DNA of 11,129 bases from Coprovicinus avistercoris. GTDB taxonomy: Bacteria > Actinomycetota > Coriobacteriia > Coriobacteriales > Atopobiaceae. This document shows positions 1 to 6,760 of this stretch, one piece after another (position 1 is the stretch's first letter; every line of letters starts with the position of its first letter). The notes beneath the pieces are model-generated. The model was not told the DNA's origin and did not search any database. It saw only the letters and a list, made by a program, of their open reading frames with translations. The stretch is from positions 1 to 11,129 of the forward strand of contig DVMQ01000019.1 in assembly GCA_018714895.1 (NCBI GenBank). The letters run 5' to 3'. Made by a program: the position numbers and the translations under genes.

Positions 1-22
1 CTACCAACTGCGCTAAGCCCGC
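1..22 (-). tRNA. 5' end of a tRNA gene cut by the window edge (glycine most plausible)
   Basis: Read on the minus strand from position 22, the sequence begins with a seven-base acceptor arm (GCGGGCT), then TA, a D-stem start GCGC and a D-loop AGTTGGTAG, which is the standard start of a bacterial tRNA. The anticodon lies outside the window, so the identity is not visible. A GCGGG acceptor start with this D-loop is common in tRNA-Gly, but that is only a guess. A well-formed minus-strand promoter lies immediately upstream, which supports a real gene rather than a fragment. Confidence 0.8.
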
Positions 23-34
23 AACGCGAGGGAT

Positions 35-63
35 AATATACGTGAGTTTTCGGTTCAGTGCAA
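35..63 (-). promoter_or_regulatory. Promoter of the left-edge tRNA gene
   Basis: On the minus strand, TTGCAC (63 to 58) and TATATT (40 to 35) are separated by exactly 17 bases, a close match to the sigma-70 consensus. Transcription would start near position 28, about six bases before the mature tRNA 5' end at 22. The short leader is typical of stable RNA genes. An A/T-tract block sits just upstream at 75-94. Confidence 0.7.
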
Positions 64-74
64 GGGGAAATGGC

Positions 75-94
75 AAATTTTTTTAAATTTTTTT
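75..94. repeat. Two tandem 10-bp AAATTTTTTT units (phased A-tracts, possible UP element)
   Basis: The unit AAATTTTTTT occurs twice back to back (75-84 and 85-94). On the minus strand this gives A7-TTT-A7-TTT, located roughly at -47 to -66 relative to the predicted start of the left-edge tRNA promoter. A/T tracts in that zone commonly act as UP elements contacting the RNA polymerase alpha subunit, and a 10-bp period places the tracts on one face of the helix, which favours bending. The arms ATGGC (70-74) and GCCAT (96-100) flank it. The repeat is seen directly; the UP-element role is inferred. Confidence 0.55.
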
Positions 95-153
95 GGCCAT
101 CCCCCATTTCGGCGAAAAACCCGCCTCTATATACCTCTTTTTCAAATTCTGAC

Positions 154-182
154 TTGCATGATCTTTAGAGATGCTTTATAGT
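154..182 (+). promoter_or_regulatory. Promoter of tRNA-Val
   Basis: TTGCAT (154-159) and TATAGT (177-182) are separated by exactly 17 bases, a good sigma-70 type promoter. Transcription would start near 189, leaving a leader of about 24 bases before the mature tRNA at 213, to be removed by RNase P. It is divergent from the left-edge tRNA promoter. Confidence 0.7.
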
Positions 183-212
183 TACCTCCGCTGTCAGATG
201 CAGCACACATTC

Positions 213-287
213 GGGCGCTTAGCTCAGGGGGAGAGCGCTTCCCTGACACGGAAGAGGTCAGAAGTTCAAATCTTCTAGCGCCCACCA
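213..287 (+). tRNA. tRNA-Val (anticodon GAC), CCA encoded
   Basis: The full cloverleaf can be folded by eye. The acceptor is GGGCGCT (213-219) with AGCGCCC (277-283). The D-stem is GCTC/GAGC (222-225, 233-236). The anticodon stem is CTTCC/GGAAG (238-242, 250-254) around the loop CTGACAC, giving anticodon GAC at 245-247. The T-stem is AGAAG/CTTCT with loop TTCAAAT. Discriminator A284 is followed by an encoded CCA (285-287). The gene has its own promoter and terminator, so it is a single-gene transcript. Confidence 0.95.
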
Positions 288-295
288 TACATTAC

Positions 296-326
296 AAAGC
301 CACCTGCTTTCACAGGTGGCTTTTTT
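296..326 (+). terminator. Intrinsic terminator after tRNA-Val
   Basis: An eight-base-pair GC-rich stem, GCCACCTG (299-306) with CAGGTGGC (313-320), has a six-base loop and is followed by six T residues (321-326). The preceding AAA can extend the stem into the T-run. It starts nine bases after the tRNA CCA end. Confidence 0.9.
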
Positions 327-365
327 ATTCTGTTATGCATTAATTCTCTTTTTGCAAGACTTAAA

Positions 366-422
366 TTAACCTTTGTTTCAAATCCTTTATAGTCAGGCTT
401 TGCACGCTATGCTTTATAAAGC
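366..422 (+). promoter_or_regulatory. Candidate feo promoter with a 12-bp palindrome
   Basis: TTAACC (366-371) and TATAGT (388-393), 16 bases apart, form a plausible promoter; the -10 box is identical to that of tRNA-Val upstream. The predicted start is near 400. A perfect 12-bp palindrome, GCTTTATAAAGC (411-422), lies just downstream of it, where a repressor could block transcription. Ferrous transporter genes are usually repressed by iron-loaded Fur or DtxR/IdeR proteins. The palindrome does not clearly match either consensus, so the operator role is speculative. The 287-457 gap otherwise holds only the tRNA terminator. Confidence 0.35.
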
Positions 423-457
423 TTATTGCTTATACATAACAAAGAGAGATTAATTTG

Positions 458-2923
458 ATGAATAGCACGTATTCACATACGAATAATCAGGAGTCTATCA
501 CCTCCTCCTTTCATAACCATATGACCACGCTTGCAGATATTGCTATAGGCGATCGTGTACGTGTTGAAGTTGTTGGTGGTCAAGGAGCGCTCAGACAGCA
601 CTTCCTTGATATGGGCATCATCCCCGGCACCGTTATGGAACTTGTGAAATTCGCTCCCATGGGAGATCCCATGGAATTTCTTATCCATGGATACGAGCTC
701 ACCTTAAGAAAAGAAGATGCTTCCCGTATCTCTATCTCGCCCATAGGTCAGTCGGATACACAGAGTCCATCTGCCGCAAAGTTCGACACACCGTTGCAAA
801 CAGCTTCGCAAAAGTTCGAAAACCGCCGTATTGCTCTGACGGAGCATCCTGGATTGGGAGAAGGCGGGCGCTTTCACGAAAAAGCTACCGAGCATCCTCT
901 GCCCGAAGATACCACTCTTACCTTTGCGCTAGCCGGCAATCAAAACTGTGGTAAAACGACACTCTTTAACCAGCTTACAGGATCAAATCAGCATGTAGGC
1001 AACTTCCCTGGAGTTACAGTAGATAGAAAAGACGGCGCCATTAAAGATCATCCCAATACCGATATTGTTGATCTTCCCGGCATCTACTCAATGTCACCCT
1101 ACACAAGCGAAGAGCTGGTGAGTCGTCAATATATTCTCGATGAGCGACCTCGCGGCATTATCAACATCGTGGATGCCACCAATATCGAACGCAATCTCTA
1201 CCTCACCATGCAGCTCATGGAGCTTGATATCCCGATGGTTCTTGCCCTCAATATGATGGATGAGCTCCAGGGAAACGGCGGTTCGGTGCGTGTTAACAAG
1301 ATGGAAGAACTACTTGGAATTCCAGTGGTTCCCATCTCTGCCGTAAAGAACCAGGGTGTCGATGAGCTCGTAGATCATGCACTGCATGTGGCTCGCTATC
1401 AAGAACGTCCCAGCAGACAAGACTTTTGTGATCCCAACGATCATGGCGGAGCTGTACATCGCTGCTTGCACGCCATCATGCATCTCATAGAAGATCATGC
1501 TCACCGATCAAACATTCCTATACGCTTTGCAGCCACAAAAGTCATCGAGGGCGATACAGCCGTTCTAGAGCGCCTAAATCTTGATAAAAACGAATATGAG
1601 GCAATGGAGCACATTATTACTCAAATGGAGGAAGAACGGGGCTTAGATCGCGCCGCAGCCATTGCAGATATGCGCTTCTCATTTATTGAAAAAGTTGTTT
1701 CACAAACGGTAACCAAGCCACATGAAAGTCGCGAACATGAGCGCTCTCGACAAATAGATAAGATTCTCACGGGACGATTTACTGCTATCCCCATGTTTAT
1801 TTTGATTATGGGACTTGTCTTTTGGCTCACTTTTAATGTGGTTGGTTCATTCTTTCAAGACCTCGTCGCTCAAGGCGTAGAAATTCTCACTCAGACAGTT
1901 AATAATGCCTTGGTAGAGTCTGGCACCTCTGAAGTGGTGAGATCGCTCATCGTAGACGGTGTTTTTGGTGGCGTTGGCACCGTATTGCCTATCGCACCAA
2001 TCGTGGTAACTATGTACTTCTTCCTTTCTCTTTTGGAAGATACGGGCTATATGGCACGTGTTGCCTTTGTTATGGATCGGCCGCTGAGAAAAATTGGTCT
2101 TTCTGGCAGATCTATCGTTCCTATGCTCATGGGATTTGGCTGTACCGTGCCGGCAGTGATGTCCACAAGAACCCTGCCCTCGGAGCGCGATCGCAAGCTT
2201 ACAGTGCTTCTAACTCCTTTTATGAGCTGTTCAACAAAGCTTACGATCTATGCATTTTTCTCAGCAGTCTTTTTCCCAGGAATCGAAGGGGTCGTTACGG
2301 TAGCTCTCTATGCCCTGGGTATTGTGGTAGGGATTGCCACTTCAGCAATTGCCAATCACACCATATTCAAGGGTGAAGCTGTCCCGTTTGTTATGGAGCT
2401 GCCTAACTACCGTATCCCCTCCGTAAAAAGCGTTCTACATCTTGTATGGGATAAGATGGCAGATTTTCTGCAGCGAGCTTTTACTGTCGTATTTGTTGCC
2501 TCTATTGTCGTTTGGTTCCTGCAGTCCTTTACACCAACACTCACATTAACCGACAACCCCAGCACCTCAATTCTTGCTGCCGCCGCAGGTTGGATGGCGC
2601 CAGTGTTTTCTCCACTCGGCTTTGGAGATTGGCGTTTTTGCGTGGCGCTTATCTGCGGATTCATGGCAAAAGAGATAGTGGTTTCTACGCTCTCAGTACT
2701 TTTTGACGGTACAAGTGCCTTGCTGGCAACACTTACGCCTTTAGGAGCAGCTTCATTTTTGGTCTTTTGTTTGCTCTATACTCCTTGCGTTGCCGCAATT
2801 GCTGTTGTTCGTAGAGAACTTGGCGGAAAATGGGCGATAGGCATTGTAATCTTCCAATGCTTAGTGGCGTGGGTATGCGCCTTTGCGGTACATCTGATTG
2901 GTTCTTGTATCGGCATCGCTTAA
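458..2923 (+). CDS. feoB: Fused FeoA-FeoB ferrous iron transporter
   Basis: This is the cytoplasmic-membrane Fe(II) uptake protein, 821 aa from ATG 458. A TTG directly before it (455) could also start; the purine-rich AAAGAGAG (441-448) fits the ATG well. Residues about 24-95 form a FeoA SH3-like domain, usually a separate 75-85 aa protein. A linker of about 55 residues follows. The GTPase domain then shows G1 GNQNCGKT (about 160-167), G2 Thr in GVTVD, G3 DLPG (about 205-208), G4 NMMD (about 265-268) and G5 SAVKN (about 294). A helical region about 320-435 precedes the membrane domain (about 441-818). That domain carries the two FeoB gate motifs with conserved cysteines, GFGCTVPA (about 559-566) and SCSTKL (about 590-595), plus YTPC near 777. 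The FeoB core is complete. No separate feoA or feoC is present, consistent with the fusion replacing feoA. The next gene starts 13 nt downstream, probably in the same transcript. Confidence 0.95.
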   Translation: MNSTYSHTNNQESITSSFHNHMTTLADIAIGDRVRVEVVGGQGALRQHFLDMGIIPGTVMELVKFAPMGDPMEFLIHGYELTLRKEDASRISISPIGQSDTQSPSAAKFDTPLQTASQKFENRRIALTEHPGLGEGGRFHEKATEHPLPEDTTLTFALAGNQNCGKTTLFNQLTGSNQHVGNFPGVTVDRKDGAIKDHPNTDIVDLPGIYSMSPYTSEELVSRQYILDERPRGIINIVDATNIERNLYLTMQLMELDIPMVLALNMMDELQGNGGSVRVNKMEELLGIPVVPISAVKNQGVDELVDHALHVARYQERPSRQDFCDPNDHGGAVHRCLHAIMHLIEDHAHRSNIPIRFAATKVIEGDTAVLERLNLDKNEYEAMEHIITQMEEERGLDRAAAIADMRFSFIEKVVSQTVTKPHESREHERSRQIDKILTGRFTAIPMFILIMGLVFWLTFNVVGSFFQDLVAQGVEILTQTVNNALVESGTSEVVRSLIVDGVFGGVGTVLPIAPIVVTMYFFLSLLEDTGYMARVAFVMDRPLRKIGLSGRSIVPMLMGFGCTVPAVMSTRTLPSERDRKLTVLLTPFMSCSTKLTIYAFFSAVFFPGIEGVVTVALYALGIVVGIATSAIANHTIFKGEAVPFVMELPNYRIPSVKSVLHLVWDKMADFLQRAFTVVFVASIVVWFLQSFTPTLTLTDNPSTSILAAAAGWMAPVFSPLGFGDWRFCVALICGFMAKEIVVSTLSVLFDGTSALLATLTPLGAASFLVFCLLYTPCVAAIAVVRRELGGKWAIGIVIFQCLVAWVCAFAVHLIGSCIGIA

Positions 2924-2936
2924 GATGGGAGAAGAG

Positions 2937-3815
2937 ATGCTGTCTGCACACAACAACACACAAGACGCAATGGATCTAACTCATCTTTGTAATGATGCCT
3001 CTGCCATTCGTCTTATCCTTACTGATATTGATGGCACAATTCTCCCCTATGATCGCTCAGTTGTTTCTCAAGAGTGTCGTGATGCGTTTCATGCAGCATA
3101 TGATGCTGGGATACACATTGGCCCTGCCACCGGTCGCGGAGCCACACGGGTTCCAAGTGTCTTTGAACACGATGAGAAGTGCTATGCCACCATGTTGGCA
3201 GCAAACGGCATGCAGGTCATACTTGACGACCAGCTCATCTATGAGGCGCATATTCCACATGAAGCACTTATCCATCTGGCGAGTGTCATTCACGAACTGC
3301 CCGATTGTGGCATGATTTGCTTTGATGGTCCCCAGGCGTTGGTAGTTGAGGGAACCATAGACAACCTTGCCAAAAGCTTTCGTTCGTACGCAGCGACAGC
3401 TCGTCTGGTCTCTGAGGTACCTACGTTTCCAGTTATTAAAACGAATATCTTTACACCACCCATACAGGAAAAAACGGCTGAGATAGTGGCTTTGCTTCGT
3501 CAAGAAGTACCAGAGATAGACTATTCACTCCCTATGCCCGGTTTTGTTAATACCACCCCACGTGGCTGGAATAAAGCTGCGGCAGTAGATTATCTTGCGC
3601 AAACACTTGGTATTGCACCAGAACAAGTTGTTGTTTTCGGGGACTCTGGTAACGATTTAGAGATGCTTTCGCACGTGCCTCATTCCGTTGCTGTTGCAGG
3701 TGCTACCGATGAAGCGCGCGCTGCCGCCCGTTGGCATATTGGTTCTTGTGAGGACGAAGCGGTTCCCCAGGCAATCAAAAAACTTGCCCAAGGACTCTGG
3801 CCGTTTACTAACTAG
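2937..3815 (+). CDS. Cof-type HAD-superfamily phosphatase (class IIB)
   Basis: This is a predicted cytoplasmic Mg-dependent phosphatase of the Cof/YidA group, which usually hydrolyses sugar phosphates, nucleotides or cofactors such as FMN or PLP; the substrate cannot be read from sequence. Of 292 aa, motif I is DIDGT (30-34, nucleophile D30 and acid D32), motif II Thr lies in ATGRG (64-68), motif III Lys in GWNK (210-213), and motif IV is GDSGND (235-240). The C2-type cap lies between motifs II and III. I chose ATG 2937 because GGGAG (2927-2931) is well placed before it. An in-frame ATG at 2925 and a TTG at 2898 overlapping feoB are possible but lack a good ribosome site. The 13-nt gap from feoB suggests co-transcription, though a role in iron metabolism is not established. 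Confidence 0.9.
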   Translation: MLSAHNNTQDAMDLTHLCNDASAIRLILTDIDGTILPYDRSVVSQECRDAFHAAYDAGIHIGPATGRGATRVPSVFEHDEKCYATMLAANGMQVILDDQLIYEAHIPHEALIHLASVIHELPDCGMICFDGPQALVVEGTIDNLAKSFRSYAATARLVSEVPTFPVIKTNIFTPPIQEKTAEIVALLRQEVPEIDYSLPMPGFVNTTPRGWNKAAAVDYLAQTLGIAPEQVVVFGDSGNDLEMLSHVPHSVAVAGATDEARAAARWHIGSCEDEAVPQAIKKLAQGLWPFTN

Positions 3816-3822
3816 AATCTCT

Positions 3823-4839
3823 CTAGCTTTCTAACCAACCTCCACGCTCTTTTTCAAGATAAAGAGGGCGTTTTTTGACCTCAAGATACAATTTCGAGAG
3901 GTAATAACCGATTACCCCAAGGCCCAATGTCAGCAAGCCCCCAATAAGCACAATAACTGTCATGAGCGATGGCCAGCCAGCTACCGGATCGCCAAACAAA
4001 AGTGCACGCACAACAATAAAAATAAGGCCAACAAGAGCTAGCAAAGATATGGCGCCGCCAAGCAAAGAAAGTACTTCCAGTGGCTTAGTAGAATAGGCGA
4101 CTATACCGTCCAACGCATAACGTAACAGCGAGAAGAAGGACCAATTGGTCTCTCCTGCTACGCGCTCAACATTATGATAAGAGATCCATTCTGTTGAGTA
4201 GCCGACCCATCCAAACAGACCCTTTGTAAAGCGGTTATATTCACCGCAAGATAGTACCGCTCCTACAAAACGACGAGTCATCACTGAAAAATCGCGTGCT
4301 CCATCGCGCAGATTGAGATCGGTCACTTTATTCATGAGCGCATAAAAACGCCGAGCAAACCACGATCGAATAGGAGGCTCACCGTCACGGCTCACTCGAT
4401 ATGCTGCAGCTCGCTCACAGATACCATCCTGTACAAGCCCGCACATTTTCAACAATAAAGCTGGAGGGTCTTGTAAATCAGCATCCATTACCGCAATAAG
4501 ATCCGCTTCTGATGCATATGCCTGTACAAGACCGGCATACAGCGCTGCCTCTTTACCAAAGTTGCGTGAGAAAGAAATAAACGCAGCCTCTGAATGCTCT
4601 GCGCAAACATGACGCAGCACCGCAAGTGTGGCATCTGATGAGCCATCATCCACAAAGATATAGTGAACTTTAATACCGAGAAATGCGTCTAGTTGCTCTG
4701 CAACCCTAGAACATTCATCCAAAAAGGGGTTGATAGTATCTTGTTCATTATGACAGGGAACAACAATTGTCAGTAAAGTCTCTTCAGCTGCTTCTTGATC
4801 TGAAAAGGCCGAGCAGTCTTCAGCTTCTATCCGAGCCAT
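3823..4839 (-). CDS. Polyprenyl-phosphate glycosyltransferase, GtrB/DPM1-like (GT2)
   Basis: This is predicted to transfer a sugar from a nucleotide-sugar to undecaprenyl phosphate on the inner face of the membrane. Of 338 aa, the GT-A domain begins near residue 23 (TIVVPCHNE), with VDDGSSD (63-69), SRNFGKEAAL (91-100) and the metal-binding DADLQDP (119-125). The R-DGARDFSVM stretch (about 178-187) and the NWS...DG...STKPL stretch (232-254) are typical of GtrB/ArnC-like enzymes. Two membrane helices (about 255-279 and 291-313) end in a short basic cytoplasmic tail. The start at 4839 is preceded by AAAGGTGA. Only 3 nt separate it from the stop of the upstream GT-C gene, so the two are almost certainly co-translated and probably supply donor and acceptor steps of one pathway. 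The sugar is unknown; glucose or mannose type lipids are usual for the family. Confidence 0.9.
   Translation of the reverse strand: MARIEAEDCSAFSDQEAAEETLLTIVVPCHNEQDTINPFLDECSRVAEQLDAFLGIKVHYIFVDDGSSDATLAVLRHVCAEHSEAAFISFSRNFGKEAALYAGLVQAYASEADLIAVMDADLQDPPALLLKMCGLVQDGICERAAAYRVSRDGEPPIRSWFARRFYALMNKVTDLNLRDGARDFSVMTRRFVGAVLSCGEYNRFTKGLFGWVGYSTEWISYHNVERVAGETNWSFFSLLRYALDGIVAYSTKPLEVLSLLGGAISLLALVGLIFIVVRALLFGDPVAGWPSLMTVIVLIGGLLTLGLGVIGYYLSKLYLEVKKRPLYLEKERGGWLES
3844..3876 (+). terminator. Intrinsic terminator of the feo-HAD unit, inside the convergent gene
   Basis: On the plus strand ACGCTCTTTTT (3844-3854) can pair with AAAGAGGGCGT (3861-3871) around a six-base loop, giving 11 base pairs including two G-U pairs, followed by a T-run to 3876. 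It lies 29 bases after the HAD stop codon and within the coding sequence of the convergent glycosyltransferase. On that strand it encodes part of the Lys/Arg/Glu-rich C-terminal tail. Confidence 0.65.
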
Positions 4840-4842
4840 AGC

Positions 4843-6606
4843 TCACCTTTCCATAACGGTAATGGTCAACTTCAATGATTTATACGGCATATAAAATGAT
4901 TTGCTTTCTATAATACCAGAGGCGTTATATGACGTTGCTGCATAATCAACCGCGGTACCTGGATACCCCTCAAAAATAGGATCGTCCTCTGTGCCATTGG
5001 TAACGCAGACAAACTTCCCTTGATAATCTTCAAATGCGCCCGGACGCTTCTCGTCAGAAATCGTAAGTGCGGGTGAGAACGCCTCATAGGCATCATAGTC
5101 CCCTTTTGGATACACATACGTATTATCAAGCGTTATGGGTACTTCAGGAACTGCAACGGCCAATATGCCGGCAGGCTGAATATCAGAATATACATTGACG
5201 CCAACAACAACCGGTAAGTACCCGTCTTCAGTTTGAGTTATTTCTCGGTAATATGCGATCGCCCTCTCGTTTAAAGGATCGTAGGCAGCTATTGCAGAAT
5301 TAATCTGAGAGCAAAGTGCTAGCACCGAAAGCGATGCTATTCCCACACTCACCACAAAAGACCTGCGGGCCCGTACAAAAATTGTCGAGACCATAATTGC
5401 AAATGGCCCAATAACAACAAATAAATAGCGTGCCATAAGCACGGGACTAATGCTCAGAGAAATGATCAGCGATATAACGATCGTGCCAATATATACAAAA
5501 CCAGCAGCTACAGAAGGGCTAACCAAAACAAATGCAGATTTGATAAGAATCTGTTTAATATGACTAAATTTCTGCCCCTCTCCACGGCGAAATAGCGGCA
5601 TGCAAGCATTGCGTCCAGCCAATACCAAAGCCGCCAAACATGCGGCAACAAAAGCGGATAAAGCGCTAAGGCACACAACTTGCCAGATCAAGCCATTTCC
5701 ACCAGAGACAAGCGATTCAATAGTTTCATTAAAGGTTGGAAAGAGTGCAATATCCAAAAAAGTATCTGGAAACGTAAGGGAGATCCAGAAGCCTTGGCGT
5801 ACATGTGAGACTTGGGCAAAAAGGACATGTAACCAGGGCATATAAGCAAGGATGCAAATAATTAGCCCTATACCAAAACATACAAATTGTCGTTTTATAT
5901 ACGGTGTTTTTGGGCGAGCAGCATGACCTGCAATGAGCGCTATAAGCACAAAAAGAAGACACAGTGCCGCAGCAAGACAAGAGAAATAATGCATATAAGC
6001 ACATGCGATTGCTCCAGCAAATGCCCCTATCCACCACTGAAGAGGAATATCTTCTTGAGCGTCATTTAACACGCGTCGGGCTATGCGCGAACACATAAGA
6101 AATGTGAACATGACAAAAAAAGCAGCCCAGGAATACATGCGGATATCAACCGATTCAGCCAATGCCCACGGGCTAAATAACACGATAAAGGTATATCCCA
6201 GACAGGTTTTATAACCTATATCGCGACGTACAAAAATCCAACCAAGTGCTGCACAAGCAGCAAGACCAGCTACTGAAAAGAGACGGCAGATAATGGGATT
6301 TTGCCCAAATAAGGTGACAACACCGTGCAACATCCAATAGTACAGAACCGGATGAACATCTGCGGATCCAATACGCCAAATATCAGCAAGTGAATGACGA
6401 GCTAAAGCAATTGAATAGCTCTCATCAAACCAAATTGCACTGGTGAACGCTGTAATCAAATTAAAGGAAAGACCCAAAAGAAAAAGGATCACCCATACAT
6501 AGCGAATATGACGAAACGCTTGCGTAGCAACAGAAAGAGGAACTGAATTGGTAGCATTAGAACTATTATCTGGAGCATCATCTTGTGTCATAGAAGAAGA
6601 ACTCAT
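4843..6606 (-). CDS. GT-C family integral membrane glycosyltransferase (PMT/ArnT-like)
   Basis: This 587-aa protein has a hydrophilic Ser/Thr/Asn-rich start, a first membrane helix at about 36-55, and then AIWFDESYS (57-65), whose Asp-Glu pair is the catalytic-base motif of GT-C enzymes that use polyprenyl-phosphate sugars. DVHPVLYY (83-90), with the family's His-Pro...Leu-Tyr-Tyr pattern, follows. About ten more hydrophobic segments extend to about residue 435. A soluble C-terminal part (about 436-587) is probably extracytoplasmic and rich in Tyr, Asp and Pro. It likely transfers the sugar from the lipid carrier made by the GtrB-like partner onto an envelope acceptor (wall polymer, glycolipid or protein) on the outer face. 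The acceptor cannot be told from sequence. The ATG at 6606 is preceded by a purine-rich GAAAGAG. This gene comes first in the pair. Confidence 0.85.
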   Translation of the reverse strand: MSSSSMTQDDAPDNSSNATNSVPLSVATQAFRHIRYVWVILFLLGLSFNLITAFTSAIWFDESYSIALARHSLADIWRIGSADVHPVLYYWMLHGVVTLFGQNPIICRLFSVAGLAACAALGWIFVRRDIGYKTCLGYTFIVLFSPWALAESVDIRMYSWAAFFVMFTFLMCSRIARRVLNDAQEDIPLQWWIGAFAGAIACAYMHYFSCLAAALCLLFVLIALIAGHAARPKTPYIKRQFVCFGIGLIICILAYMPWLHVLFAQVSHVRQGFWISLTFPDTFLDIALFPTFNETIESLVSGGNGLIWQVVCLSALSAFVAACLAALVLAGRNACMPLFRRGEGQKFSHIKQILIKSAFVLVSPSVAAGFVYIGTIVISLIISLSISPVLMARYLFVVIGPFAIMVSTIFVRARRSFVVSVGIASLSVLALCSQINSAIAAYDPLNERAIAYYREITQTEDGYLPVVVGVNVYSDIQPAGILAVAVPEVPITLDNTYVYPKGDYDAYEAFSPALTISDEKRPGAFEDYQGKFVCVTNGTEDDPIFEGYPGTAVDYAATSYNASGIIESKSFYMPYKSLKLTITVMER

Positions 6607-6685
6607 GCGTCTCTTTCGGGTTCCCGGATAGAATTACCTATCCTTATTTAAAGCACAAAAGTTTCTGAAACAGCAACTTATAGAT

Positions 6686-6714
6686 ATTCTCATGCCCAAA
6701 CAAGTTCTTGTCAA
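6686..6714 (-). promoter_or_regulatory. Candidate promoter of the glycosyltransferase pair
   Basis: On the minus strand a perfect TTGACA (6714 to 6709) is followed after 17 bases by GAGAAT (6691 to 6686), which matches four of six -10 positions. The overlapping plus-strand TTGTCA (6708-6713) could serve the divergent kinase gene, but only poor -10 candidates follow it. The 154-base divergent gap (6607-6760) holds no other recognisable feature. Confidence 0.35.
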
Positions 6715-6760
6715 CGGTTGTTAAAACACTAACTATTCGCCTGCGATAGATGGGAACATC

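Noticed and set aside
3776..3825. A minus-strand terminator for the glycosyltransferase pair inside the HAD gene
   Set aside because: The only nearby hairpin (CTAGA/TCTAG) has five weak pairs and no T-run, and the T6 at about 3781-3776 is not preceded by a proper stem.
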